DNA of 64,000 nucleotides from Pseudomonadota bacterium (GTDB taxonomy: Bacteria; Pseudomonadota; Alphaproteobacteria; Acetobacterales; Acetobacteraceae), in contig JAJXXT010000071.1 of the NCBI GenBank assembly GCA_021780935.1, positions 62,001 through 126,000 on the forward strand, in the 5' to 3' direction. Each line of letters begins with the position of its first letter. The first letter of the stretch is position 1. Below, piece after piece: positions 40,401 to 48,710 of this stretch. The notes beneath the pieces were generated by a model. It was not told where the DNA came from. It searched no databases and saw only the letters and a program-made list of their open reading frames with translations. The position numbers were made by a program, and so were the translations under genes.

Positions 40401-40904
40401 ATCGGCTTCTACCGCCTGCTCGCGATCAAGGACGAGTGGGAGGTGGCGCGCCTCTACGCCGCACCCGCGTTCCGCGCCTCGCTCGCGGCACAGTTCGGCG
40501 CCTGGAAACATCTTGAATTCAACCTCGCACCGCCGCTCCTCGCCCGCCGTGACAAGGCAACCGGCCACCTGGTCAAGCGTCGCTATGGCCCGGCGATGAT
40601 GCAGGGCTTCCGCCTGCTCGCCGCCCTGCGCTTCCTGCGCGCAACACCGCTCGACCCGTTCGCGCGCACCGCCGAGCGGCGGGCGGAGCGCGCGCTGATC
40701 GGCCAGTACGAGGCGGATCTCGCGACCCTCCTTGCCGGGCTCACCGCCGCCCGCCTGACGCTCGCGACCGAGATCGCCTCCCTGCCCGAGACCATCCGCG
40801 GCTATGGCCACGTCAAGGAAAAATCCATGCGCGAGGTGGCGCTGCGCCGCGCCCGCCTGCTCGATGCCTGGGCCAACCCACCGGTGGCGATGGCGGCGGA
40901 GTAG
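37494..40904 (+). CDS. Indolepyruvate:ferredoxin oxidoreductase, fused alpha/beta (IorAB)
   Basis: 1136 residues. Order: pyrimidine-type domain (GGFVSGYRGSPLGQVD, GVNEELAATAVWGTQQ), transketolase-like core, TPP domain with GGEGMAWVGQAPF and LGDGTYFHSG (about 460-500), a cysteine cluster CEGCGDCSRASNC and CNKDFSCIEGFCPS (about 622-665) for iron-sulfur binding, gamma domain with VTGIGGTGIVTIGALLG (about 703-720), and a C-terminal DUF6537-like region (about 940-1130). Oxidatively decarboxylates aryl- or branched 2-oxo acids to acyl-CoA, as expected next to an amino-acid degradation operon. Single-chain form is usual in proteobacteria. Confidence 0.93.
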   Translation: MKHAQASLADKYRIDSDRFYVTGTQALVRLPLLQRALDRRAGLNTGGFVSGYRGSPLGQVDIQMWAAKAQLAEHDIRFQPGVNEELAATAVWGTQQVTLFPAARVDGVFAYWYGKGPGVDRCGDVFKHANYAGTSRHGGVLLMAGDDHACKSSTIPHQSEQAFIAAGCPVLVPADIGELLELGLHGWAMSRWSGRYVGFKTVADVVDSSASVGFGLDGFVPVLPEGPHPDVSIRLHDTPLEQEARALTIGLPAALAYARANRLDRVLRADAGARLGIVTVGKSFHDTRQALAELGEPGGIRLLKLAMAWPLDPATIRAFADGLEEILVIEEKAPLIEAQIRDILYPLAERPRVVGKTDETGAELLRRGGDFSSADIARAAGSRLARFASTEAIAAHLAFLDAQSRANATVEVLATRRPFYCSGCPHNTSTRVPDGSRALAGIGCHTLAMWMDRSTDTVSQMGGEGMAWVGQAPFTEEKHVFANLGDGTYFHSGLMAIRAAVSAGVNITYKLLFNDAVAMTGGQHVDGQLNVPQITRQLAAEGVVAIAVVTDEPEKHASVTDFAPGVTVHHRNALEAVERRFRETEGCTVLIYDQTCASEKRRRRKRGQFPDPDKRVFINAEVCEGCGDCSRASNCISVAPLETPLGTKRRIDQASCNKDFSCIEGFCPSFVTVHGAKLHRRAATAPAEMPLSEPSLPALDKPYDILVTGIGGTGIVTIGALLGMAAHLDGVAVTVLDMMGLAQKGGSVWSHVRLGADAASLQGLRVGRGQADLLLAADIVTAASRDTLAALRADGSRVVLNTNEAPTADFVMDTNTKLPAARLRAAMERASASLDAIDATALASALTGDAIGANLLLLGYAWQKGAVPLSHEALLRAIELNGQAVEANKAAFLWGRIAAADPARAAREAGLRAPSPPMTLDETIADRVARLTDYGGRRLARRYSALVATAREAEARAAPGSTALTAAVAIGFYRLLAIKDEWEVARLYAAPAFRASLAAQFGAWKHLEFNLAPPLLARRDKATGHLVKRRYGPAMMQGFRLLAALRFLRATPLDPFARTAERRAERALIGQYEADLATLLAGLTAARLTLATEIASLPETIRGYGHVKEKSMREVALRRARLLDAWANPPVAMAAE

Positions 40905-40936
40905 ACGCGCCGCCCACGACGTGGCATCCGCCGCGA

Positions 40937-42148
40937 ATGACCGCCATCCCCGAGATCCTCGCCCCGCTGCGTGCCGAGCAGCAGGAATTCCTTGCCGCCC
41001 TCGTGCGCACGCCGTCCGACAACCCGCCGGGCGATTGCGCGCCGCACGCCGAGGTGACCGCCTCGCTGCTGGAGCGCCTCGGCTTCACCGTCGAGCGCAA
41101 TGGGGTGCCGGCGGCGGACTGTGCGGCGGTCGGCATGCGCAGCGCCACCAACCTCATCGTCCGCCACCGTTTCGGCCCTGGCCCGACCATCGCGCTGAAC
41201 GCGCATGGCGACGTGGTGCCGCCCGGCGAGGGCTGGACCGCCGCCCCCTACGGCGCCGAAATCCGCGATGGCTGGATGTACGGGCGCGGCGCCGCCGTCT
41301 CCAAGAGCGACATCGCGACCTATGCCTACGCGTTGCTGGCGCTGATCCGCTCCGAGGTGCCGCTTGCCGGCACGGTCGAGCTGCACATCACCTACGACGA
41401 GGAATCCGGCGGCGAGATCGGCCCCGCGCGCCTGCTCGCCGAGGGCCTGACAAAGCCCGATCTCGCGATCGGCGCAGGGTTTTCCTATGCCGTGACCGAG
41501 GCCCATAACGGCTGCCTGCATCTGGAGGTCGAGGTGCGCGGCCGCTCAGCCCACGCCGCGCGGCCCTGGACGGGCATCGACGCGCTGGAGGCCGCGACCG
41601 CCATCCTCGCGCGGCTCTATGCGTGGCGGCAGGGCCTGGCCGCCCGCGCCTCGGCGGTGCCGGGCATCGGCGCGCCGCAATTGACGATCGGGCTGATCGA
41701 GGGCGGCATCAACACCAACGTGGTGCCGGACCGGGTGACGTTCCGCCTCGACCGCCGCATCGTGCCGGAGGAGGCGCCGGACGCGGTGGAGGCGGAGCTG
41801 CGCGAGGTCATCGCCGGCGTGAAGGTGGGCGAGGCGAGCATTGCCGTGCGCCGCATCCTGCTCGCCCGCCCGCTGGTGCCCGATGCGCGGGCGAAGCGCC
41901 TCACGGCGCTGCTCTGTGCCCATGCCCAGCGCGTGCTCGGCACCGAGATCCCGGCGCAGGGCGTGGCGCTCTACACCGATGCGCGCCACTACGCCGCCGC
42001 CGGCGTGCCCATCGTGCTCTATGGCGCGGGGCCGCGCAGCATCGAGGAAGCGAACGCGCATCGCGCCGATGAGCGGGTGAAGCTCGCGGACCTGTTCGCC
42101 GCCACCGAGGTGGTCGCGGCGACGCTGGCCGACCTGCTGGCCGCTTGA
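40937..42148 (+). CDS. M20-family metallohydrolase (ArgE/DapE/ACY1-like)
   Basis: 403 residues. Metal ligands H90 and D92 in LNAHGDVVPP, general base E155 with E156 in TYDEESGGE, dimerisation-domain HA in GRSAHAARPW and the late histidine of YTDARHYAAAGVP. At the position of the bridging aspartate (normally GRGxxDxK) the sequence is GRGAAVSKSD, with V121; D125 might substitute. Hydrolyses an N-acyl amino acid or a dipeptide-like amide. 32 bases after iorAB, same strand. Confidence 0.85.
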   Translation: MTAIPEILAPLRAEQQEFLAALVRTPSDNPPGDCAPHAEVTASLLERLGFTVERNGVPAADCAAVGMRSATNLIVRHRFGPGPTIALNAHGDVVPPGEGWTAAPYGAEIRDGWMYGRGAAVSKSDIATYAYALLALIRSEVPLAGTVELHITYDEESGGEIGPARLLAEGLTKPDLAIGAGFSYAVTEAHNGCLHLEVEVRGRSAHAARPWTGIDALEAATAILARLYAWRQGLAARASAVPGIGAPQLTIGLIEGGINTNVVPDRVTFRLDRRIVPEEAPDAVEAELREVIAGVKVGEASIAVRRILLARPLVPDARAKRLTALLCAHAQRVLGTEIPAQGVALYTDARHYAAAGVPIVLYGAGPRSIEEANAHRADERVKLADLFAATEVVAATLADLLAA

Positions 42149-42176
42149 CGCATCGCCGAAGCATCCCCATACATCG

Positions 42177-42188
42177 TTCGATATCGAA
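42177..42188. promoter_or_regulatory. Perfect 12-bp palindrome at the ribosome site of the FMN reductase gene
   Basis: TTCGATATCGAA overlaps the GAAGGAG ribosome-binding sequence and lies 9 bases before the ATG at 42198. It could be an operator or a small mRNA hairpin affecting translation. Short length leaves chance possible. Confidence 0.35.
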
Positions 42189-42197
42189 GGAGTTCCC

Positions 42198-42755
42198 ATG
42201 TCCAACCCGATTTCCGTCCTCGGCATCTCCGGCAGCGTGCGCAAGGGCAGCTACAACACCGCGCTGCTGCGCGCCGCCCAGGGCCTCGCACCCGCCGGCA
42301 TGAGCATCGCCATTGCCGACATCTCGAAGCTGCCGCTCTATGACGGCGACCTCGAATCCAGCTCCGGCATTCCGCCGGTTGCCGAGGACCTGCGCGCGCG
42401 CATCCGCGCCGCCGACGCGGTGCTGATCGCGACGCCGGAATATAACGGCTCGTTCTCCGGCGCGCTCAAGAACGCGATCGACTGGGCCTCGCGCCCGCCG
42501 CACCAGGCCTTTGCCGCCAAGCCGGTGGCGATCATGGGGGCGAGCGGCGGCGCGCTCGGCACGGTGCGCTCGCAGGCGCATCTGCGCGACGTGCTGACCA
42601 TGCTCGACGCCCGCATGGTCAATGCGCCGCAGGTTTTTGTCGGCGCGGCGCATACCAAGATCGAGGATGGCGTGCTGAAGGACCAGCCCTCGCTCGATTT
42701 CATCAAGACGCTGCTCGACAACCTCGCCGCCTGGGTCGCGACGCTGCGCGCCTGA
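42198..42755 (+). CDS. NADPH-dependent FMN reductase family protein (ChrR-like)
   Basis: 185 residues, flavodoxin fold. FMN-phosphate loop GISGSVRKGSYNTALLRAA (about 8-26) and the TPEYNGSFSGALKNAIDWASRP stretch (about 78-99) are diagnostic of NADPH:FMN/quinone/chromate reductases. Reduces flavin or quinone in the cytoplasm, often in oxidative or metal stress. Clear GAAGGAG before ATG. Followed 20 bases later by an MFS exporter. Confidence 0.92.
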   Translation: MSNPISVLGISGSVRKGSYNTALLRAAQGLAPAGMSIAIADISKLPLYDGDLESSSGIPPVAEDLRARIRAADAVLIATPEYNGSFSGALKNAIDWASRPPHQAFAAKPVAIMGASGGALGTVRSQAHLRDVLTMLDARMVNAPQVFVGAAHTKIEDGVLKDQPSLDFIKTLLDNLAAWVATLRA

Positions 42756-42775
42756 GGTGATGCCCGGCTGAGGCG

Positions 42776-43999
42776 TTGCCAAGCGGGCGCCTGCTCGCCG
42801 ATCTCCGGCCGCTGCGGGAATCGGCGGGTTTCCGCCGGCTCTGGGCGGGGCAGACATTGTCGGGGGTCGGCTCGCAGGTGACCGCCGTCGCGGTGCCGAT
42901 CCAGATCTACGAGCAGACACATTCCTCGCTGGCGGTGGGGCTCACCGGGCTTGCCGTCGGTGTGCCGGCGATTGCCGTCGGACTGCTGGGCGGGGTGATC
43001 GCGGACCGGGTGGAGCGGCGGGGGCTGGTCATCATCACCAGTGCCGCGCTGGCGCTGGTTTCGCTGGCGTTGATGGCGCAGGCCGCCCTGGGGCTGGCCA
43101 GCGTGGCGCTGCTCTACGCGCTGCTGACCCTCCAATCCTGCGTGGTGGCGGTCGACGCGCCGGCGCGGCGCACCTTCACCCCGCGCCTGCTGCCGCCGGA
43201 GCGGCTGCTCGCGGCCTCGGCGCTGGCGCAGTTCTCCTATCAGGGCAGCACCATGCTGGGGCCGCTGCTGGCGGGGTTCATCATCGCCGGGGCTGGGCTG
43301 CCGGCGGCCTATGCGTTCGATGCGGTGAGCTTTGCCGCGGCACTCTGGGGCGTGCTGGGCCTGCCGCACATGCCGCCCGAGGGCGATGCTCGGCCTGGCT
43401 TTCGCGAGGCGCTCGACGGATTTCGTTTTGTTATGGCAACGCCGATCCTCGCCGCGATGGCGCTGACCGACATCGCGGCGATGGTGTTCGGCATGCCGCG
43501 CGCCCTATTCCCGGCCCTTGCCGCGACGCGCTTCGGCGGCGGGGCGGCGGCGGTCGGCATGCTCTATGCCGCGATCGCCGTGGGCGGTGTCGTGGCATCG
43601 GTTTTCTCGGGTCCGCTGGCACGGGTGCGGCGCCAGGGCGTGCTGGTGGCCTGCGTCGCCGGTGCCTGGGGCCTGGCCACGGCGCTGTTCGCGCTGACCA
43701 CCAGCCTCCCGCTCGCGCTGCTGCTCCTCGCGGCGGCGGGCGCGTGCGACCTCGTCAGCGTGGTGGTGCGCCAGACCATGCAGCTCGTGCTGACGCCCGA
43801 TGCGCTGCGCGGCCGTGTGGGCGCGTTCGGTTTCGCGGTGGGCAGCGGCGGGCCGCGGCTCGGCGACGTGGAATCCGGCCTCGTCGCCTCGCTGTCGTCG
43901 CCGGTGATCAGTGCCGTGAGCGGCGGGCTCGCCTGCGTGGCCTGCGTGGCGCTGCTGGCCTGGCGGCTGCCCGCGATACGCCGCTACCGCGCGCCCTGA
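42776..43999 (+). CDS. MFS transporter, EntS-like exporter group
   Basis: 407 residues with 10-12 hydrophobic segments. N-terminal FRRLWAGQTLSGVGSQVTAVAVPIQIYEQTHSSLAVGLTG and the loop GGVIADRVERRGLVII match the EntS/MFS_3 family, which exports siderophores or drugs. The frame has no ATG at its beginning; TTG 42776 is the first start after an in-frame TGA (42758). The end overlaps the convergent dehydratase gene by 16 bases. Substrate unknown. Confidence 0.82.
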   Translation: MPSGRLLADLRPLRESAGFRRLWAGQTLSGVGSQVTAVAVPIQIYEQTHSSLAVGLTGLAVGVPAIAVGLLGGVIADRVERRGLVIITSAALALVSLALMAQAALGLASVALLYALLTLQSCVVAVDAPARRTFTPRLLPPERLLAASALAQFSYQGSTMLGPLLAGFIIAGAGLPAAYAFDAVSFAAALWGVLGLPHMPPEGDARPGFREALDGFRFVMATPILAAMALTDIAAMVFGMPRALFPALAATRFGGGAAAVGMLYAAIAVGGVVASVFSGPLARVRRQGVLVACVAGAWGLATALFALTTSLPLALLLLAAAGACDLVSVVVRQTMQLVLTPDALRGRVGAFGFAVGSGGPRLGDVESGLVASLSSPVISAVSGGLACVACVALLAWRLPAIRRYRAP

Positions 44000-45738
44000 C
44001 CCGGCTCCGGCCGGTTGGGGATGCAGAAGGCGAAGTCGCAGCCCTGGTCGGCCTGGGTCACCTGCTCCCGATAGAGCCGAAGATAGCCGCGATCGGCACC
44101 GGGCGGCGGGGCAGGGGGCGTCCAGGCGGCGCGGCGTGCGGCCAGTTCCGCCTCCGAAACCAGCAGGTCGAGGCGGCGCGCCTCGGTATCGAGGCGGATG
44201 CGGTCGCCGTTTCGCACCAGCGCCAGCGGTCCGCCGGCGGCGGCCTCCGGCGCGCAATGCAGCACGATCGCGCCGAACGCCGTGCCGCTCATCCGCGCGT
44301 CCGAAATCCGCACCATGTCGGTGACGCCTTGGCGCGCGAGTTTTTTCGGAATCGGAATGTATCCCGCCTCCGGCATGCCCGGCGCGCCGATCGGCCCGGC
44401 GTTGCGCAGCACCAGGATATCGTCGGCCGTCACGTCGAGCGCCTCGTCGTCGAGCCGGGCCGCCATGTCCTCCAGCCCGTCGAACACCACCGCGCGGCCC
44501 TCATGGGCCAGCAGCGTGGCGGTGGCGGCGGAGCGTTTGATCAGCGCACCCAGCGGTGCGAGGTTTCCGCGCAGCACCGCGAGCCCGCCACCCACCGAGA
44601 TCGGGTCGCGCGCCGGACGGATCACCGTCTGCCCGGGCACCTCCTCGGCCGCCGCGATCACCTCGGCGATGGTGCCGCCCGCCACGGTGCGCGCCGTTGT
44701 ATCGAGGAACGGCGCCAGCTCCCGCAGCAGGCGAGGCACGCCGCCGGCGTGGTGGAAATGCTCCATATAGCCGGCGCCGCTCGGCTTGAGGTCCACCAGC
44801 ACCGGCACCTCGCGCCCGATCGCATCGAACGCCTCGAGGTCGAGTGTCATGCCGAGCCGCCCGGCGACCGCGGTGTAATGGATCAGCGCGTTGGTCGAGC
44901 CGCCGATCGCCTGCAGCACCACCAGCGCGTTGCGCAGCGCGGCCGGGGTGAGGATGTCGCGCAGCGTCGTGCCCTCGCGCGCCAGCCGCACCGCGGCAGC
45001 ACCGGTCGCCTCGGCGATGCGCAGCCGGTCGGCCATGGTCGCGGGCGCGGTGCCGCCACCCGGCAGCGTAAGCCCCGCCGCCTCCGCCATGCTGGCGACG
45101 GTCGAGGCGGTGCCCATGACCATGCAGGTGCCCTTGGTCGGCGCCAGTCGTCCCGAAATCGTATCGATCTCGGCGGCATCGATCCGGCCGGCGCGGTGCT
45201 GCGCCCAGAGCCGCCGGCAATCCGTGCACGCGCCGAGGATCTCGCCCTTGTGGTGGCCCACCAGCATCGGCCCGGTCGGCAGCACGATCGCCGGCACGTC
45301 GGTGCTAGCCGCCCCCATCATCAGCGCCGGCAGGGTCTTGTCGCAGCCGCCGATCAGCACCACCGCGTCCATCGGTTGCGCGCGGATCATCTCCTCGGCG
45401 TCGAGCGCCATCAGGTTGCGCAGGAACATGCTGGTCGGGTGCGAGAAACTCTCGTGGATCGAAATGGTCGGGAAGGCCATCGGCAGCCCGCCCGCCAGCA
45501 TGATGCCGCGGCGTGCGGCGGCGATCAGGTCCGGCACGTTGCCGTGGCAGGGATTGAAGTCGCTCATCGTGTCGGTGAGCCCGATGATCGGCCGGTCGAG
45601 CGCGTCATCGGTGAAGCCCATCGCCTTGATGAAGGCACGGCGCAGGAACAGCGAGAATCCCTCGTCGCCATAGGTCGCGAGCCCCTTGCGCAGGCCAGTC
45701 TTGCGGGGCGCGCCATGCCCGGTCGATGTCTGGGTCAT
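43984..45738 (-). CDS. IlvD/Edd-family dehydratase (sugar-acid dehydratase type)
   Basis: 584 residues. Iron-sulfur cysteines in FNPCHGN, IGGCDKTLPA and GACTDCRRL, typical of the [2Fe-2S] pentonate/arabinonate dehydratase branch; IGGSTNALIHYTAVAGR and ISDARMSGTAFGAIVLH complete the fold. Dehydrates an aldonic acid to a 2-keto-3-deoxy acid. It differs from the biosynthetic IlvD at 57904. The ATG overlaps the stop of the DUF3237 gene (TGATG), so both belong to one transcript. Confidence 0.88.
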   Translation of the reverse strand: MTQTSTGHGAPRKTGLRKGLATYGDEGFSLFLRRAFIKAMGFTDDALDRPIIGLTDTMSDFNPCHGNVPDLIAAARRGIMLAGGLPMAFPTISIHESFSHPTSMFLRNLMALDAEEMIRAQPMDAVVLIGGCDKTLPALMMGAASTDVPAIVLPTGPMLVGHHKGEILGACTDCRRLWAQHRAGRIDAAEIDTISGRLAPTKGTCMVMGTASTVASMAEAAGLTLPGGGTAPATMADRLRIAEATGAAAVRLAREGTTLRDILTPAALRNALVVLQAIGGSTNALIHYTAVAGRLGMTLDLEAFDAIGREVPVLVDLKPSGAGYMEHFHHAGGVPRLLRELAPFLDTTARTVAGGTIAEVIAAAEEVPGQTVIRPARDPISVGGGLAVLRGNLAPLGALIKRSAATATLLAHEGRAVVFDGLEDMAARLDDEALDVTADDILVLRNAGPIGAPGMPEAGYIPIPKKLARQGVTDMVRISDARMSGTAFGAIVLHCAPEAAAGGPLALVRNGDRIRLDTEARRLDLLVSEAELAARRAAWTPPAPPPGADRGYLRLYREQVTQADQGCDFAFCIPNRPEPGQGAR

Positions 45739-46211
45739 CACAGCACCTCGAAGAAATCGAGCTCGACGGCGTCCGGCCGGCGCGCCGCGCTGCACAGGAA
45801 GACGCTGCGGGCGAGCCAGAAATGCGGCCCCGGTGGCGCCTCGAAACGCGGCGCCGCGCGGAAATAGATCAGTGCCGGATCGACGCTCTCGCCCGCCGCG
45901 AGGCGCGCCAGCACCTCCGGCGCGCCGGTGCGCAGGCCGCGATTGACCACCGCGATCAGCGTGCCGTCCGCCGCCTCGATGATGTAGCGCGCCACCAGGT
46001 CGACGGTGCCATCGGCCAGCACGACCTGCCAGTCGGCGCCCCCCGGCAGCACCCGCCCGGCAAGCCTCGGCCCTGCCACCGTGCCACCGGTGATGGGGAT
46101 CATGCGCCGGCGGATATCCATCGCCGGGCCGGTATCGACGCGCGGCGCGACGGTGACGCTGGCCTGAAAGGCAAAGCGTAGTGCGGGAGGAGCAGGATCG
46201 TGCTGGGTCAT
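45738..46211 (-). CDS. DUF3237-family protein
   Basis: 157 residues matching the whole DUF3237 pattern: [50 protein letters not shown] (shown here in family terms only), then [21 protein letters not shown] and [18 protein letters not shown]. The fold is a small beta-barrel and the activity is unknown. The start overlaps the dabA stop by 4 bases and its stop overlaps the dehydratase start by 1, a tightly coupled order. GGAGG lies unusually close (1 base) to the ATG. Confidence 0.85.
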   Translation of the reverse strand: MTQHDPAPPALRFAFQASVTVAPRVDTGPAMDIRRRMIPITGGTVAGPRLAGRVLPGGADWQVVLADGTVDLVARYIIEAADGTLIAVVNRGLRTGAPEVLARLAAGESVDPALIYFRAAPRFEAPPGPHFWLARSVFLCSAARRPDAVELDFFEVL

Positions 46212-48691
46212 GCCTCCGACGATGCCGCCCGTCCCTGTCCCTGGCAAGGATCGTCGCTGCAAGGTCGTGCCTTGAATGCGACGCTGTCGCGCTCCCCCAT
46301 CGCCGACCATTTCAGATCGCCCGCGTAACGCCAGGCGATGCGGCCGGCATCGTCCAGGGCCAGCAGATGCAGCCAGCCATTATCGAACAGGGCCCGCACG
46401 CTCGCGTGCCGGCCAAGGATCTCCGACATCGCCTCGCGCGGCGCCTCGACACAGACGGACAGGCGCAGTGGGTCGTGCGCATGGCGCTCGCCGTCATGAA
46501 CCGATTGCCAGGGCAGGCCGGCGCGCAGCAGCCCGCCGTTTCCCTCGACCACCCCGATCCCGCCGGTCACATTGTGCAGAAGCTTGTTGCCGCCCCCGAA
46601 AACATCGGGTGCGACGGTCGATCCGTAGTATTGCAGGCTGATCCAACTCGCCACGACGACCGGAGCGGTCAGGATCAGCTCAAGAACGCTGAAGCTCCTG
46701 TCCTGCCTCCAGTCGTAGTCGTGCAGGAAGGCTCGCCCCTCCAGGTTCTTGCCGGACGTACGCCCGCGCGGAGCGGCAATGAAGGAATGGCACCCGGCGA
46801 GCGCCCATTCGGGCCTGGTCTCAGACCAGTCGTGGCTTCGCTTGCCGATAGCGGTTTCACGTTCGGCGCGCGGCAGGCGCAGGGCGCGTTCGGTCCTCGC
46901 GATCTTGCCGGCCGAGGCGAGCCAGGCTCTCGCCTGCTCAACCTCGACCCTGTGGGCGATCGAGGGATGATCGTCGTCAAAGAGGGTCACGCCGTCGGTT
47001 GTTGTGTCGTGCAGCGCCGCCAGGAACAGCGTGTCGTCGGGTATCTTCACGCCGCTGCTTGCGAGGCCCTCCCGCACCTCCGCGTCGTTCAGAAGCGACG
47101 CCAGCAGCCGGGCGTTGACCTCGCCCGAATAACCGCCGCAGGCGCCGCAATGAAGGGCACTCGCGTGAGGGTTGTTGACGACATGAGCGCCATGACCGGC
47201 CAGCACCACCAGTCGCGCGAAATCGCGGGTCAGGGACATCGCGCGTAAGACGGCGTCGGCGGTCTTCACCCGGGCCACCGGATCGAGCGCGGGATCGAGC
47301 TGAGGTGGCGGGTCATCTGGTGGCCGGGCGCCATGCAGGCCCAAAGCATCCGTCAGGAGCTTGGCCACATAGACGGGGCCGGTCGCCTCGACGAAAGCGA
47401 AGGAGGAGACAGCAGCGAGCTTGAACCGGCCCCAGGCGCGCCTGGCGCGCGCCTTGAGGCGCGTGGATTGATCCTTCGCGTGGCTATCGGGGCCGCCGGC
47501 GCACGACCTCAGCGCCGGATTGAGCAGAACAGGCAGTCGTCGTTCCTCGACGTCCGAGGCGAACCGCCGGTGCAAGGTGGTCAGACCGAAAAAGCCGGCA
47601 AACCCCATCGTCTGGATTCGGGGATCGAGACTTTCAAGAGCCCGGCGAAAAACCTCGGAGCGAACGTCGATACAGAACGCGGCCTGAAGCGCGGGGCGGT
47701 CAAGCCGCGTTCGCGCAGAAGGTCCCGCCAGCGTCCGTGCCAACGCCCGCTGTGCGGACCTTTCGGCAGCTTCCTGCAGGATGGCGTCGATGGCGAGATC
47801 GCGTGTCGGCTCAACGGGTGCCGCGTGCGCCGTCCGCACGCTTTCCCAGGCGGCGGCGATCCCGGCGTCATAGCGCAGGAAGAGCGCTTCTTCCCAAATC
47901 AGCCGGATTGCCAGGAAATCCGTGATCGTCTCATCGGTACCGCCAGTGAGTTCGGCCTGCCAAAGCTTGTAGCGGGCATACTGCGCCCAGCCACCCAGCG
48001 TCATGAGCATCTGATTGAAATAGGTTTCGGCGGCCTCCGCATGGAGGCCGAGCCGGGTCACCACCCGTTCGACCGCCGCCAACGCGGTTTCCGGCGCCTC
48101 CGATACATGCAGGGCAAAGCCGGCCAACCCGGCGATTTCGGGTGTGATGTCATGGGTGGCCATCGCCCGCCAGGCGGCATAGGCACCTTTGCCTTTCGGT
48201 GCGGCCCACAGCGCCTGGCCTTCGTCGAAATAGCCGGCCGCCCAGGCGCCGAAGCGTTCAGCCACAATTCCCGGCCAATCAGAGCCGGACGCGCGTGCCG
48301 CCAGATCGGCGATGGTCGGAAGGGGCGCCGCCGGTGGCGGCTCCACGCTGGCCGCGGCCTTCAAGTCCGCGACATCGACCAGGTCCGCGACATCGGCCCG
48401 TTTCGGCCCCGCCTTGGCGTTCGCCAGTGCGGCCGCGAGGTCGGCGTCGCTGATCGCACTCGTCGCGATCTTCCAAGCATACCAGCGCCGGGGCATGGTG
48501 ACGGCCGCGCCGGCGACCCTGGCGAGCCGCGCGCCGACCTTGGCAAGTGGCTCGTCTGTTTGCCCAAGAAACGGATTGACCGCGACGCTCGAAGCCAAAG
48601 GCCAGGCGGGCGGTATCGCGCGGGCCGCGCGATCCATGGCGAGCGTCAAGGCCTGCGCGGCGGGCCAGGTCGCGAGTATTCCGTGGGTCAT
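46208..48691 (-). CDS. dabA: Inorganic carbon transporter subunit DabA (DUF2309)
   Basis: 827 residues. Beta-carbonic-anhydrase-like zinc site: C and D in [17 protein letters not shown] (about 342-345), histidine in [27 protein letters not shown] with the fourth ligand cysteine 15 residues on (about 515-530). These correspond to C351, D353, H524 and C539 of the Halothiobacillus protein. DabA couples with membrane DabB to hydrate CO2 and trap bicarbonate inside the cell. Located 19 bases after dabB. Function requires DabB, which is out of frame here. Confidence 0.93.
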   Translation of the reverse strand: MTHGILATWPAAQALTLAMDRAARAIPPAWPLASSVAVNPFLGQTDEPLAKVGARLARVAGAAVTMPRRWYAWKIATSAISDADLAAALANAKAGPKRADVADLVDVADLKAAASVEPPPAAPLPTIADLAARASGSDWPGIVAERFGAWAAGYFDEGQALWAAPKGKGAYAAWRAMATHDITPEIAGLAGFALHVSEAPETALAAVERVVTRLGLHAEAAETYFNQMLMTLGGWAQYARYKLWQAELTGGTDETITDFLAIRLIWEEALFLRYDAGIAAAWESVRTAHAAPVEPTRDLAIDAILQEAAERSAQRALARTLAGPSARTRLDRPALQAAFCIDVRSEVFRRALESLDPRIQTMGFAGFFGLTTLHRRFASDVEERRLPVLLNPALRSCAGGPDSHAKDQSTRLKARARRAWGRFKLAAVSSFAFVEATGPVYVAKLLTDALGLHGARPPDDPPPQLDPALDPVARVKTADAVLRAMSLTRDFARLVVLAGHGAHVVNNPHASALHCGACGGYSGEVNARLLASLLNDAEVREGLASSGVKIPDDTLFLAALHDTTTDGVTLFDDDHPSIAHRVEVEQARAWLASAGKIARTERALRLPRAERETAIGKRSHDWSETRPEWALAGCHSFIAAPRGRTSGKNLEGRAFLHDYDWRQDRSFSVLELILTAPVVVASWISLQYYGSTVAPDVFGGGNKLLHNVTGGIGVVEGNGGLLRAGLPWQSVHDGERHAHDPLRLSVCVEAPREAMSEILGRHASVRALFDNGWLHLLALDDAGRIAWRYAGDLKWSAMGERDSVAFKARPCSDDPCQGQGRAASSEA

Positions 48692-48710
48692 GCGCGATCT
48701 TCCGGGCGGC

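Noticed and set aside
42758..42780. Frameshift at the start of the MFS gene
   Set aside because: The frame opens after a TGA and TTG 42776 gives a normal N terminus, so no frameshift is needed.
43744..45867. 707-residue frame opposite the IlvD/Edd dehydratase
   Set aside because: Shadow; the dehydratase has all family cysteines.
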